Assembly: GCF_002410825.1 (NCBI RefSeq) | Contig: NZ_DHOS01000067.1 | Location: 57,139 to 121,138, forward strand | Direction of reading: 5' to 3' | DNA: 64,000 nt | From: Proteiniphilum sp. UBA5384 | Lineage (GTDB): Bacteria > Bacteroidota > Bacteroidia > Bacteroidales > Dysgonomonadaceae | Shown here: positions 52,242 through 61,080 of the stretch, piece after piece | Layout: each line of letters begins with the position of its first letter | Position numbering within the stretch: position 1 is the first letter of the stretch | Notes under the pieces: generated by a model | The model's database searches: none | Seen by the model: the letters and a program-made list of their open reading frames with translations, nothing else | What the model was told of the DNA's origin: nothing | Program-made: the position numbers and the translations under genes

Positions 52242-52856
52242 TCAGAATCTATATCCTACAGTGAGGTAAGCATTCTGGTTTTTGGCATCCACACCACTGA
52301 TATCGGAGATATTTGTCAATCCCATATCCCAACCCAGATCCACCAAAAGCGGACCGAATTCGGCACCCACGCCAAGACCTAAACCGGCATCAAAACGTTT
52401 GAAAGCGCCATCCTGGAAAAAATCATCACTGACTTCAGCAGAGGAACCGCTTGCTTTAACCTTTACTTTTCCGCCTACACCCACTGCCATGTAAGGACCG
52501 GCATGGAAAACAAGACGGGTGCCGGGAGCAACATCCAACTTATAAGCATAATGTACCGGAAGTTGCAGATACATGGGGTTCATCGTAAGCTTTCCGGATA
52601 CATCACCAAGATCCCCTTCGTATTTCGCACCTTTCGTTGTGAAAAATAATCCTGTCTGGATGGCATGGTTGAACATAAATTCATAATCGGCAGCCAATCC
52701 TATGTTGAACCCAACTTTTGCATCTGCATTGTCAAGGTCACCACTAAAGTTTGACAAGTTTACACCTCCTTTTACGCCAAGATATAGCTGCTGTGCACTT
52801 ACTGACGTTACAGCAACAAGCATTGCCACGATCAGCGAGAATGTCATTTTCTTCAT
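52242..52856 (-). CDS. Small outer-membrane beta-barrel protein (PorT/OmpW-like group)
   Basis: A 204-residue protein with a signal peptide (MKKMTFSLIVAMLVAVTSVS, cut after AQ) and an eight-strand barrel pattern: LYLGVKGGVNLSNFSG, VGFNIGLAADYEFMF, LTMNPMYLQLPVHYAY, FDAGLGLGVGAEFGPLLVDL, ending AYLTVGYRF. It is of the porin-like outer-membrane family common in Bacteroidota; function unknown. Monocistronic with a clear terminator. Confidence 0.88.
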   Translation of the reverse strand: MKKMTFSLIVAMLVAVTSVSAQQLYLGVKGGVNLSNFSGDLDNADAKVGFNIGLAADYEFMFNHAIQTGLFFTTKGAKYEGDLGDVSGKLTMNPMYLQLPVHYAYKLDVAPGTRLVFHAGPYMAVGVGGKVKVKASGSSAEVSDDFFQDGAFKRFDAGLGLGVGAEFGPLLVDLGWDMGLTNISDISGVDAKNQNAYLTVGYRF

Positions 52857-53115
52857 AATTTCATTTTTTTAGTTAAAATTTTAATTAGTTAGTTCGTTAT
52901 TGGAAGATCATGTCTTCGTTTGCATTCAGACTACATCTTTCAAAAATGGTTTAAATACTACAGCATATAACATCCGACAGCCCCAAATTGTTTGATCACA
53001 TAATGTATCAAATGTAAAAATTGTGGGAGAGAACACTCTACAACAATTCTCTTTCATATTTATTCATTATTTTTGCTATCCAATCAATCACCAAAATATG
53101 ATAAATTACATCTGA
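52857..53115. other. Spacer with no gene seen
   Basis: About 260 AT-rich bases between the M16 peptidase end and the barrel start. No ORF or strong hairpin is evident; it should hold the promoter of the barrel gene. Confidence 0.4.
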
Positions 53116-54342
53116 TCATACATAACTCAACTCAAAAGGAGATGTTGGGAAGATTTCATTGGCAACTTCCCTGATCTCCCGCGCTGTGATCCGGTCGATT
53201 TTGGGGAAGAGATCGTTCAACGGCGTATAGCGGTTGAAATGCAGAAAGGCCTTTCCCATCGCCAACGCACTGTTTTCATGATTCTCCGCAGCAATTCCCA
53301 TCTGTCCCTTCCATTGCCGTTTGGCCCGCATCAATTGCGTAGGCGTCAATTCGTCCTGCATGATCTTCTCTATTTCTTTCTGGATCAGCCGCAGGCATCT
53401 TTCTTTGAACTTGGGGTCGCAGGCAAAGTACACAGTGAACAGACCGGTATCGGAATACAATGTCAGGTTTGACTCCACATGGTAGACCAGTCCGTGTTTT
53501 TCCCTGAGCGATACATTGAACCGGCTGTTCAGGCTTCCTCCACCCAATATATGATTGATCATATACAATACATACTTATCGGGATGGTGCATATTGAAAG
53601 TCCTCCAACCCGTTACCACATGCGACTGGGAAGTGTCTTTCCGCATCTCTTGCCTTGCAGGAACAAGGATACCTGGAGATGTACGTTGTTTGAGGGGTAA
53701 TGCTCCGTTGGACGGGTTAGACGCGGATGAAAAATATTTTTCCGTCAAACGTACCACCTTTGAAAAGGGAGTTTTTCCAAAAGAGAAAAAAACCATGTTA
53801 TCCGGGCGGTATTGCCTCTCAGTAAAACGTTTTATATTTACGGTATTGAATGATTGCAGCGTTTCCGGATTACCCAGTATATAGTGCCCCAAATCGTGTC
53901 CGGCAAATACCATATTTTCAAAATCATCATAGATTAATTCCGAAGGAGAATCGTCGTATGACAGAATCTCATCGATGATCACTTCCCGCTCCTTCTCTAT
54001 TTGCCGCGACGGAAATTGGGAATGAAAAACAATATCGCCCAACAATTCCACCGCCCGGGATAAATATTCACCCGGGAAAGCGGCATAAATAAATGTCTCT
54101 TCCTTTGCCGTGTATGCGTTGAGCTCTCCTCCCACATCCTCCATCCGGTTGACAATATGGTGTGCCCTGCGCTTTTGTGTACCCTTAAAGAGCATGTGCT
54201 CCACAAAATGGGCCATACCGTGCTCCCCGGGAAATTCATCCCGGGTTCCGGTATTCACTGCAATACCGCAATAAGATATGTCGGATGGGAAAGAACGGTG
54301 GATAATACGTAAACCGTTCAATAAAGTGTGTGTCTGTACCAT
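53116..54342 (-). CDS. M16 family zinc peptidase (pitrilysin type)
   Basis: A 408-residue zinc endopeptidase. The inverted zinc motif HFVEHMLFKGTQ (HxxEH, about 45-50) and the downstream Glu in GELNAYTAKEETFIYA (about 74-90) complete the site. The second half has the typical inactive-like repeat (HHPDKYVLYMINHILGGGSL). Single-repeat members of this size often work as dimers. No signal peptide, so probably cytoplasmic. It lies 21 bases downstream of the dehydrogenase gene on the same strand. Confidence 0.9.
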   Translation of the reverse strand: MVQTHTLLNGLRIIHRSFPSDISYCGIAVNTGTRDEFPGEHGMAHFVEHMLFKGTQKRRAHHIVNRMEDVGGELNAYTAKEETFIYAAFPGEYLSRAVELLGDIVFHSQFPSRQIEKEREVIIDEILSYDDSPSELIYDDFENMVFAGHDLGHYILGNPETLQSFNTVNIKRFTERQYRPDNMVFFSFGKTPFSKVVRLTEKYFSSASNPSNGALPLKQRTSPGILVPARQEMRKDTSQSHVVTGWRTFNMHHPDKYVLYMINHILGGGSLNSRFNVSLREKHGLVYHVESNLTLYSDTGLFTVYFACDPKFKERCLRLIQKEIEKIMQDELTPTQLMRAKRQWKGQMGIAAENHENSALAMGKAFLHFNRYTPLNDLFPKIDRITAREIREVANEIFPTSPFELSYV

Positions 54343-54363
54343 TACTTATAATCCTCTCCCCTC

Positions 54364-55323
54364 TCAATTCACCCTTGATACGGAGCAGGTCCCTTCATAA
54401 AATCCCACAATATTCCGTGTCATTTCCACCGACATCTTGATCCGATCCTCTATAGTTTTGGTGGCAGCATGAGGTGCAAGCACCACATTATCAAGCTCCA
54501 GCAATTCCGGAAGGATATGCGGTTCATTCTCGAACACATCCAGTCCGGCAGCCCAAATCCTGTTTTCTTTCAACGCTTTCGCCAAAGCTTTTTCATCCAC
54601 CATACTGCCACGCGCAGTATTGATAAAGACAGCAGTAGGTTTCATCATATTGAATTGCCGTTCTCCAATCATATGATGTGTCTGGGATGTATAAGGTGCA
54701 TTCAGAGAGATATAATCGGCCGCTGTGAGGAGTGCTTCCTGTGACATATACCGGGCCTTATATCGCTGCTCGATTGTTTCATCCAAACGATGACGGTTAT
54801 GATAAATGATTTCCATGCCCGATGCCTCGGCACGGCGTGCCAATGATTGCCCGATCCTACCCATGCCAATGATACCCAATATTTTTCCATACACGGGTAA
54901 ACTACTTTCGGCATACATACCCCAACTCACTCCCTCGGGAGTACGTAATTTCCGGTCGTAATAACCAATACGGCGACCGGCAGCCATCAATAGTGCGAAC
55001 GTAAACTCTGCTGTTGGCTCACGTGTGCTATCGGGCGTATTAGTTACCACAATTCCCTTTTTCGTGGCATAATCCACATCTATATTGTTAAAGCCTACCC
55101 CATAATTGGAAATCAACTCCAGTTTCACTGCCCTGTCCATCATCTCCTTATCGGTATAAAAGCCAAAGTTGGGCACAAATACCTCATAATCAGGGATCAA
55201 ACCCATTACCTCTTCTTTAGTAAAGTACGATTTATCAACAGGCAGGGTAACATCATATTTCCCTTCCAGCTCTTTTAGCCCCTCCGGCTTCAGACGGTAT
55301 GCTATTAATATTTTTTTCATATT
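54364..55323 (-). CDS. NAD-dependent D-2-hydroxyacid dehydrogenase
   Basis: About 319 residues from the ATG at 55323 (MKKILIAYRLKPEGLKEL). NAD-binding loop GKILGIIGMGRIGQSLARRA (about 145), catalytic Arg in INTARGSMVDEKALAKAL (about 230), Glu in LDVFENEPHI (about 262), His in LDNVVLAPHAATKTIEDR (about 280). Resembles glyoxylate or hydroxypyruvate reductases and D-lactate dehydrogenases; the substrate cannot be settled. In the same transcript as the M16 peptidase. Confidence 0.9.
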   Translation of the reverse strand, partial: NMKKILIAYRLKPEGLKELEGKYDVTLPVDKSYFTKEEVMGLIPDYEVFVPNFGFYTDKEMMDRAVKLELISNYGVGFNNIDVDYATKKGIVVTNTPDSTREPTAEFTFALLMAAGRRIGYYDRKLRTPEGVSWGMYAESSLPVYGKILGIIGMGRIGQSLARRAEASGMEIIYHNRHRLDETIEQRYKARYMSQEALLTAADYISLNAPYTSQTHHMIGERQFNMMKPTAVFINTARGSMVDEKALAKALKENRIWAAGLDVFENEPHILPELLELDNVVLAPHAATKTIEDRIKMSVEMTRNIVGFYEGTCSVSRVN

Positions 55324-55486
55324 TTCAGAATAAAGCATCCCGGAACGTTTTCCCCGTTCAAAAAATGGGATGAAACAATTGGGTTTTAATTTTGTTTCTT
55401 ACGAGAGAGTGAAGACTGTTAGAACCTTTCACTTTCCTACTAAAAATATATATAACAAAAAAACGAGCCTTTTGACCCGTTTTCCG

Positions 55487-55560
55487 CTCTTCCTCTTGGA
55501 CTTGAACCAAGGACCCTCTGATTAACAGTCAGATGCTCTAACCAACTGAGCTAAGGAAGA
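55487..55560 (-). tRNA. tRNA-Asn (GTT), copy 1
   Basis: 74 bases. Acceptor stem TCTTCCT with AGGAAGA, D arm GCTC/GAGC, anticodon stem TCTGA/TCAGA around loop CTGTTAA with anticodon GTT, T arm CTTGG/CCAAG with TTCAAGT loop, discriminator G. CCA is not encoded. It is identical to the second copy 104 bases away. Confidence 0.97.
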
Positions 55561-55590
55561 ATTAAATTATTTACACTTTTACCTTTTCCG

Positions 55591-55664
55591 CTCTTCCTCT
55601 TGGACTTGAACCAAGGACCCTCTGATTAACAGTCAGATGCTCTAACCAACTGAGCTAAGGAAGA
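55591..55664 (-). tRNA. tRNA-Asn (GTT), copy 2
   Basis: Same 74-base sequence and fold as the copy at 55487-55560. The flanks CCTTTTCCG and TTTTCCG are also alike on one side, so the pair is a recent tandem duplication or kept identical by gene conversion. Probably one transcript. Confidence 0.97.
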
Positions 55665-55773
55665 ATTTTTCTCTTTGCCGAAAAGCGTTGCAAAAGTAGT
55701 ATAATTTTCCGAATAAACCAATAACTCCAAGAAAAATTATACAGAAACTATCTTCAAAAAAACCGGTACTTAA

Positions 55774-56688
55774 TCAGGAACTATAATTTTCCGATAAGTT
55801 ACATATCTCTTTTACCATATCTCCATTTTTATTCGTCAGGTTGATCCAAGTTGTTTCTTTATCTTTTTTGAACCATGTAAGTTGTTTCCGAGCATAATTG
55901 CGGGTATGCTGCTTAATCTTCTCTATGGCAAATTCCAGCGTATATTTCCCGTCGAAATAGTCGAAAAGTTCTTTATAGCCTACCGTATTAAGTGAATTCA
56001 AATGACGTTTCGGGTAGAAGTTCCTTGCCTCCTCTAACAGTCCCTCCTCAATCATCTGATCGACACGGCTGTTGATCCGTTTATACAGTTCTTCCCGATC
56101 ACGGGTGAAACCAACCTTTATAATCCGGAACGGACGTTTCTTTTTCGGGTTAGTACGAAGAGACGAATATGGTTTTCCGGCCATCAGGCATACTTCCAAT
56201 GCATGGATTACCCGTTTGGGATTTTTCAGGTCTACCTCATCATAAAAAACCGGATCGAGAATTTTCAATTGCCGACGTATAGGGTCAAGACCTTCATTAT
56301 CGTAAAGTTCCTGTAACTCTTTTCGTAGCATTTCATCAATAGTAGGAATATCGTCGATTCCTTTGCACACAGCATCGACATACATCATGGATCCACCCGT
56401 CATCACCACCACCGGATATTGCTTATGTAATTCCCCGAGCAAAGAAAGGGCTTCCTGCTCATATTCACTGGCACTATAATAATCTCCCGGAGAAAGTGTT
56501 CCTACAAAATAATGAGTTACCCGCCGCATCTGTGCGGCAGTAGGGGCAGCCGTACCAATGGTCATTCCCCGATAAATCTGACGGGAATCGGCTGACAAAA
56601 TGGGGCATCCCAATGCTTCGGCTATACACAAACCCCAATCTGTCTTTCCTACACCCGTGGGGCCAATCAACACGAGGAGCGTGTTCAT
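55774..56688 (-). CDS. miaA: tRNA dimethylallyltransferase
   Basis: Adds an isopentenyl group to A37 of tRNAs that read codons starting with U. 304 residues. P-loop LIGPTGVGKT (about 6-15), DSRQIYRGMTIGTAAP (about 34), GGSMMYVDAVCKGIDDIP (about 98) and ARNYARKQLTWFKKD (about 270). It is 2 bases downstream of the pRiA4b-like gene on the same strand. Confidence 0.95.
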   Translation of the reverse strand: MNTLLVLIGPTGVGKTDWGLCIAEALGCPILSADSRQIYRGMTIGTAAPTAAQMRRVTHYFVGTLSPGDYYSASEYEQEALSLLGELHKQYPVVVMTGGSMMYVDAVCKGIDDIPTIDEMLRKELQELYDNEGLDPIRRQLKILDPVFYDEVDLKNPKRVIHALEVCLMAGKPYSSLRTNPKKKRPFRIIKVGFTRDREELYKRINSRVDQMIEEGLLEEARNFYPKRHLNSLNTVGYKELFDYFDGKYTLEFAIEKIKQHTRNYARKQLTWFKKDKETTWINLTNKNGDMVKEICNLSENYSS

Positions 56689-56690
56689 TG

Positions 56691-57248
56691 TTAATAAAAA
56701 TCATTCGTATCCGGTTCTGCCGGAGTGTCATCTAATCCGTCAAACCCCTCCCTATCCAATTCTTCCATTTCGAATTTTTCATCGCCATAAAAAGATTCGC
56801 CCATATCCAATGATAGGGTATCTGATTTTATATCTTCTATATCTGCAATCTGGTCGGGCGCTTCCCCAACGGAAAGAGTGCAGACGGGGGTCTTCAGGTT
56901 CTTGCCAGGAATAAGTTCCGATAATTCAATAAACAATGCACGTTCATTAAAATAATCAAACACAAACAGCAGTTTTTGTTTTTCATCATCCAGATAATCG
57001 CTCAAGATACACTCTTCCATTATATAAGAATCTTCATCTGAATAAGTATCCATCTCTACAAGGGTGATTTCCTGCCTCTTACGCCATTTCTCATCACAAA
57101 GAAAAAACGAGGCCATCTCCTTTTTGCTAAAACCGGTACTTGCTATAATTGCATTATACAACTCAAGAAAGGTAGCATCTCCATCTATTTTAATTTCTCT
57201 CTTGAAGTTATCTACTTCATCGGACAGGATTAGGAACTTGAATATCAT
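56691..57248 (-). CDS. Plasmid pRiA4b ORF3-like protein
   Basis: A 185-residue protein of the pRiA4b ORF3 family (start MIFKFLILSDEVDNFKREIK; then DATFLELYNAIIASTGF; SYIMEECILSDYLDDEKQKL; LLFVFDYFNERALFIEL). It is often annotated as a passenger of transposons but is widely found as a chromosomal gene; its function is unknown. The acidic tail (KFEMEELDREGFDGLDD) is typical. No transposase is nearby. The start at 57248 is preferred over 57269. It is co-directional with miaA, 2 bases apart. Confidence 0.85.
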   Translation of the reverse strand: MIFKFLILSDEVDNFKREIKIDGDATFLELYNAIIASTGFSKKEMASFFLCDEKWRKRQEITLVEMDTYSDEDSYIMEECILSDYLDDEKQKLLFVFDYFNERALFIELSELIPGKNLKTPVCTLSVGEAPDQIADIEDIKSDTLSLDMGESFYGDEKFEMEELDREGFDGLDDTPAEPDTNDFY

Positions 57249-57422
57249 TGTAATCTCCGTTTTATACATTATCTACCTTTCAAAGGTAGTAAAAAGTTTT
57301 AATTTTTTACATTTCATTGATTATTTATTCGACAGGATATACATCTCAATATGGATGAACCTAAATGTAAAAGTAGTTGTTTTATATCCATATCCCAGAT
57401 AATAATAAAACAGAATAATAAT

Positions 57423-57740
57423 ATGAATCCAAAATACATGCCTGTCGATCCCGGTTATTTTGAACTTTTTGAGTCGGAAATGGAAAAAGATGAATCGAGG
57501 GTGATATATTTTGCTTTTTCCAATGAACCAGAACTGGAAGAATCACAGGGAAAAATCATCAGTATTGAAGATAAACGTGAAGAAGGCTATTTTCTTTTCT
57601 TTAAGAACGGCGACCAGATACGTCTTGACCGTATTATCGTCATTAACGGAAAACCGGGTCCTGCCTACGATGAATATGATTCATACGCCCTTGTACCGCT
57701 TACATGTCAAGCGGGTTACGATGATTGTTTTATGGAATAG
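57423..57740 (+). CDS. Small acidic protein upstream of rpoN, function unknown
   Basis: A 105-residue acidic protein (MNPKYMPVDPGYFELFESEM, ending GYDDCFME). The start is at ATG 57423; an ATG at 57351 would add 24 residues that do not look like the rest. It has beta-rich parts (RVIYFAFSNEPELEESQGKI, YFLFFKNGDQIRLDRIIVIN). Similar proteins occur in front of rpoN in other Bacteroidales as far as I recall, but no function is known. The rpoN promoter starts within its last 20 bases. Confidence 0.7.
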   Translation: MNPKYMPVDPGYFELFESEMEKDESRVIYFAFSNEPELEESQGKIISIEDKREEGYFLFFKNGDQIRLDRIIVINGKPGPAYDEYDSYALVPLTCQAGYDDCFME

Positions 57741-57755
57741 AAATCATTATCTTTG
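57724..57755 (+). promoter_or_regulatory. rpoN promoter
   Basis: ATTG (57724-57727), N20, then TATCTTTG (57748-57755), an exact TAnnTTTG with the right spacing. The ATG of rpoN is 28 bases on. The -33 element is inside the coding end of the gene in front, so rpoN has its own start even if read-through also occurs. Confidence 0.72.
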
Positions 57756-57783
57756 CCCCACAATAGACTATTCAACTGCGTTT

Positions 57784-59235
57784 ATGGCTCTGAAACAACA
57801 ACAGGAACTAAAACAAACACAGCGTCTTTCACCCTTACAGATGCAGGTGATAAAACTGGTAGAACTGAACTCTTTGGAGGTAGAAGACCGCATAAAACAA
57901 GAGATAGAAGATAATCCCGCCCTGGAAGTGTCGGATTCCCGTCCCGTGGACGATGGAAATGACAGCAGTGAAACTACGGAGGATGTCTTATCGCAGGAGG
58001 AAATCATATTGGGAGATTATTCCTCCGAAGATGATATACCTGATTATCGACTGAATGGAAGCGATCACAAGATCAGCACCAACATAGTAGAAATCAGCTA
58101 CTACGATGACAAATCGTTAAGTGACTCACTTCTTGAGCAGATTGGATTATTAAATCTTGATGGCCAACGACAACTAGTGGCGGAATATATCATTGGGAGT
58201 CTGGACGAAAACGGTTATCTACAACGCGATCTGCAATCTATTTCTGACGATTTGTTGTTTCAACAACAAATTGATGTGTCTCCATTACAGATGGAAGATG
58301 TATTGTATGAAATTCAGGATATGGAACCGGCAGGTGTGGGTGCCCGCAATTTGCGGGAGTGTCTTTTACTGCAATTAGGACGGTCTGAACTTTCTCAAGC
58401 GGTGAAACACGCACGAGAGATTCTTTCAAACTATTTCGAGGAATTCAGCCGGAAGCATTATGATAAAATTATCCGCCAGATGGATATTACAGAAGATGAA
58501 TTGCGAAAGGCCATCCGTGAAATCACCTCTCTGAACCCCAAGCCGGGAAATGCATTGGGTGGCACTTTACAAACTGCCATGAACAATATCACTCCCGATT
58601 TTATCGTGGACTCCTATAACGGAGAAATATCCATTCAACTCAATAACAGCAACGTCCCCAGTTTACAGGTGAACCGATCTTTCTCAGAGATGCTTAAAGG
58701 GTATAATGAGAACCGCGAGAGCATGTCGAACGACGACAAGCAAGCTATCCTTTTCATGAAGCAGAAAGTAGATTCTGCCAAATGGTTTATTGATGCGGTA
58801 AAACAACGCCAGAACACCCTGCAGCGAACTATGGAAGCGATCGTAAGCCTGCAATATGATTTTTTCCTCACGGAAGATGAAACAAAACTCAAGCCAATGA
58901 TTCTGAAAGATGTAGCCGAAAGGACCGGATTCGATATCTCTACTATATCCCGTGTAAGCAATAGCAAGTATGTACAGACCAACACCGGGATCTATCCGCT
59001 TAAGTTCTTTTTTTCGGAAGCGATGCAGACCAATAGTGGAGAAGATATCTCATCGAGGGAAGTGAAACTGATCCTCAAAGAAAGTATTGACAATGAAAAT
59101 CCCATAAAACCACTTACCGATGATCAGCTTACAAAGATACTCAACGAAAAAGGATATGTGATTGCCCGGCGTACTGTAGCAAAATATCGAGAACAATTAA
59201 ACATTCCTGTGGCTCGATTAAGAAAAAAAATATAA
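57784..59235 (+). CDS. rpoN: RNA polymerase sigma-54 factor
   Basis: Alternative sigma factor needing AAA+ activators. 483 residues from the ATG at 57784 (MALKQQQELKQTQRLSPLQM, region I, Gln-rich as usual). The core-binding region follows (about 120-310), then the HTH (DVAERTGFDISTISRVSNSK) and the RpoN box ARRTVAKYRE near the end. An in-frame upstream extension to 57511 is ignored, since region I should be at the N-terminus and the promoter lies at 57724-57755. The membrane protein gene follows after 27 bases. Confidence 0.96.
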   Translation: MALKQQQELKQTQRLSPLQMQVIKLVELNSLEVEDRIKQEIEDNPALEVSDSRPVDDGNDSSETTEDVLSQEEIILGDYSSEDDIPDYRLNGSDHKISTNIVEISYYDDKSLSDSLLEQIGLLNLDGQRQLVAEYIIGSLDENGYLQRDLQSISDDLLFQQQIDVSPLQMEDVLYEIQDMEPAGVGARNLRECLLLQLGRSELSQAVKHAREILSNYFEEFSRKHYDKIIRQMDITEDELRKAIREITSLNPKPGNALGGTLQTAMNNITPDFIVDSYNGEISIQLNNSNVPSLQVNRSFSEMLKGYNENRESMSNDDKQAILFMKQKVDSAKWFIDAVKQRQNTLQRTMEAIVSLQYDFFLTEDETKLKPMILKDVAERTGFDISTISRVSNSKYVQTNTGIYPLKFFFSEAMQTNSGEDISSREVKLILKESIDNENPIKPLTDDQLTKILNEKGYVIARRTVAKYREQLNIPVARLRKKI

Positions 59236-59262
59236 CTTTGCCAATTCTAAAACAGGAAAAGG

Positions 59263-59877
59263 ATGAAGTATATCGCACACCTGATCTCCACGGTCTTTCA
59301 ACCCCTGCTGATGCCGACATACGGGATCATGCTCCTTTTTGTATATACTTACTTCGGAGTAACCTATTTAGACCAGTTTTGGCTGATACTCACTCCGGTA
59401 TTCCTTTTCTCATTTGCTATACCGTCTATCCTCATTTTTCTACTATATAAGATGGGGATTATTTCCGATTTATCACTCAAAGTGCGTAGTGAACGCATCT
59501 ACCCCTATCTCATCACACTGATTTCCTATTCGGTAATGATATGGTTTTATTACAAGATGCATATGCCTCTATGGTTTTTAATGATTCCAATCTCGTCAGT
59601 GGCAATAATGGCAGTTGCCATTATCATTACATTAAAATGGAAGATTAGCGCACATATGTTCGGCGTGGGAGGACTCATTGGGGGTGCCATGTCGGTAAGC
59701 TATTTCGTAGAACATTCCAATCCCTATTTTATGTTTATGGGATTATTTATTATCGCAGGGCTGGTAGGTACATCGAGGCTTATCCTCAAACGTCATACAT
59801 TGGCTCAAGTGATTGCGGGTTTTTTCCTGGGATTTATACTTTCATTCGTTTTCGTATGGATGGGAACACGGGGCTGA
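59263..59877 (+). CDS. Six-helix membrane protein, degenerate PAP2-like
   Basis: A 204-residue membrane protein with six hydrophobic segments. Toward the end, KISAHMFGVGGLIGG and then TSRLILKRHTLAQVIAGFFL resemble motifs 2 and 3 of PAP2 phosphatases (SGH and SRxxxxxHxxxD), but the final Asp is replaced by Gln (HTLAQV). It may be a non-catalytic relative. A -7-like TAACTTTG at 59233-59240 lies in front of the ATG, so it may have its own promoter. Confidence 0.68.
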   Translation: MKYIAHLISTVFQPLLMPTYGIMLLFVYTYFGVTYLDQFWLILTPVFLFSFAIPSILIFLLYKMGIISDLSLKVRSERIYPYLITLISYSVMIWFYYKMHMPLWFLMIPISSVAIMAVAIIITLKWKISAHMFGVGGLIGGAMSVSYFVEHSNPYFMFMGLFIIAGLVGTSRLILKRHTLAQVIAGFFLGFILSFVFVWMGTRG

Positions 59878-60048
59878 TCACTCCGGCTTATCGAAAAAAG
59901 TCCCCGATTTGAGCTTTGACAGAAGAGAATTAAATCGTATATTTACCGCGGAATAAGAAAAGGGAAAATGAGAAAGTTAATAGATGGATGAAATCAAGTG
60001 AACGTTTTTAATAGCATTATACAAATAATATTTTTTAAAATTTGAATC

Positions 60049-60432
60049 ATGATGAATTTTCCTGAAAATGTAAAGTACTCTTCCGATCATGAATGGGTAA
60101 GAGTCGAAGGCGACGAAGCATATGTAGGAATTACCGATTTTGCCCAGGGAGAATTGGGTGAAATTGTCTATGTAGATGTAACGTCTGAAGGTGAAACCCT
60201 GAGTCAAGGAGAAGTTTTTGGAAGTATCGAAGCCGTAAAAACCGTATCCGACCTGATGATGCCCATAGCGGGAGAAATACTGGAAGTGAATGCAGCCCTG
60301 GAAGATGCACCAGAATTGGTGAACAGTGACGCATTTGGTGACGGTTGGATTATCAAAATAGCAATCCAAAATGCCGATGAATTATCGGGCCTGATGTCTG
60401 CTGCTGAATACAAAGAATTTATAGGAAAGTAA
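60049..60432 (+). CDS. gcvH: Glycine cleavage system H protein
   Basis: Lipoyl carrier protein that moves the methylamine group between the P and T proteins of glycine cleavage. 127 residues (or 126 from the second ATG). Lipoylation lysine in GSIEAVKTVSDLMMP (about 65). Other motifs SSDHEWVRVEGDEAYVGITD and the end GWIIKIAI. The P, T and L genes are not in the window. It is on the plus strand ahead of purE by about 80 bases. Confidence 0.97.
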   Translation: MMNFPENVKYSSDHEWVRVEGDEAYVGITDFAQGELGEIVYVDVTSEGETLSQGEVFGSIEAVKTVSDLMMPIAGEILEVNAALEDAPELVNSDAFGDGWIIKIAIQNADELSGLMSAAEYKEFIGK

Positions 60433-60511
60433 AATTGGTGTAATGATGTGATAATTTGAGGGTTTACTTCATCAACAAATCGGCACATCAACAATCAGCA
60501 AATCATTTTAT

Positions 60512-61018
60512 ATGAATCCATTAGTAAGCATTATTATGGGCAGTACCTCCGATCTGCCTGTAATGGAAAAGGCCGCCCAATTCCTGAATGACATGGAGAT
60601 TCCGTTCGAGATGAACGCTCTCTCTGCTCACAGAACCCCCGGAGAAGTAGAACAATTTGCGAAAGGGGCAAAAGACAGAGGTATCAAGGTAATCATCGCA
60701 GCGGCCGGCATGGCGGCCCATCTTCCCGGAGTAATCGCCTCCATGACCACTCTCCCCGTAATTGGTGTACCCATTAATTCATCACTCGAAGGAATGGATG
60801 CCTTACTTGCTATCGTACAAATGCCCCCCGGCATCCCGGTAGCGACGGTAGGAATCAACGGTGCCCTAAATGCAGCAATCCTCGCTTTGCAGATGATCGC
60901 TACGGGTGATGAATCGGCTCAGCAGAAATTGGCAGACTATAAAATAAGCCTGAAAAATAAAATTACCAAAGCCAACCAAGAGCTGGCTTCCGTCACTTAC
61001 AAATTCAAAACAAACTAA
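60512..61018 (+). CDS. purE: 5-(carboxyamino)imidazole ribonucleotide mutase
   Basis: Shifts the carboxyl group of N5-CAIR to give CAIR in purine synthesis. 168 residues. Motifs: IIMGSTSDLPVMEKA (about 7-21), SAHRTPGEVEQFAKG (about 44), AAAGMAAHLPGVIASMTTLP (about 70), GINGALNAAILALQ (about 118). Class I PurE type. PurK is not in the window. Lone gene with a REP-like element after it. Confidence 0.96.
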   Translation: MNPLVSIIMGSTSDLPVMEKAAQFLNDMEIPFEMNALSAHRTPGEVEQFAKGAKDRGIKVIIAAAGMAAHLPGVIASMTTLPVIGVPINSSLEGMDALLAIVQMPPGIPVATVGINGALNAAILALQMIATGDESAQQKLADYKISLKNKITKANQELASVTYKFKTN

Positions 61019-61020
61019 AT

Positions 61021-61070
61021 TCAATAGTTATTCGCACTTCGTGCGTTACAACTGAATAACTATCGAATAT
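61021..61070. repeat. REP-like GC hairpin
   Basis: GTTATTCGCACTTCGTGCGTTA followed by ACTGAATAAC: a CGCAC/GTGCG hairpin inside a wider TAGTTATTC/GAATAACTA repeat. Partly like the element at 4650-4700. It lies in the purE to M49 peptidase gap. Confidence 0.45.
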
Positions 61071-61080
61071 CTACTGAAAT

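Noticed and set aside
56691..57248. pRiA4b ORF3-like gene as evidence for a transposon
   Set aside because: No transposase, inverted repeats or target duplication are seen; the gene sits in a normal run with miaA.
57511..57783. Upstream extension of rpoN to 57511
   Set aside because: It overlaps a conserved-looking small gene in another frame, and the rpoN promoter and the region I start at 57784 explain the gene better.
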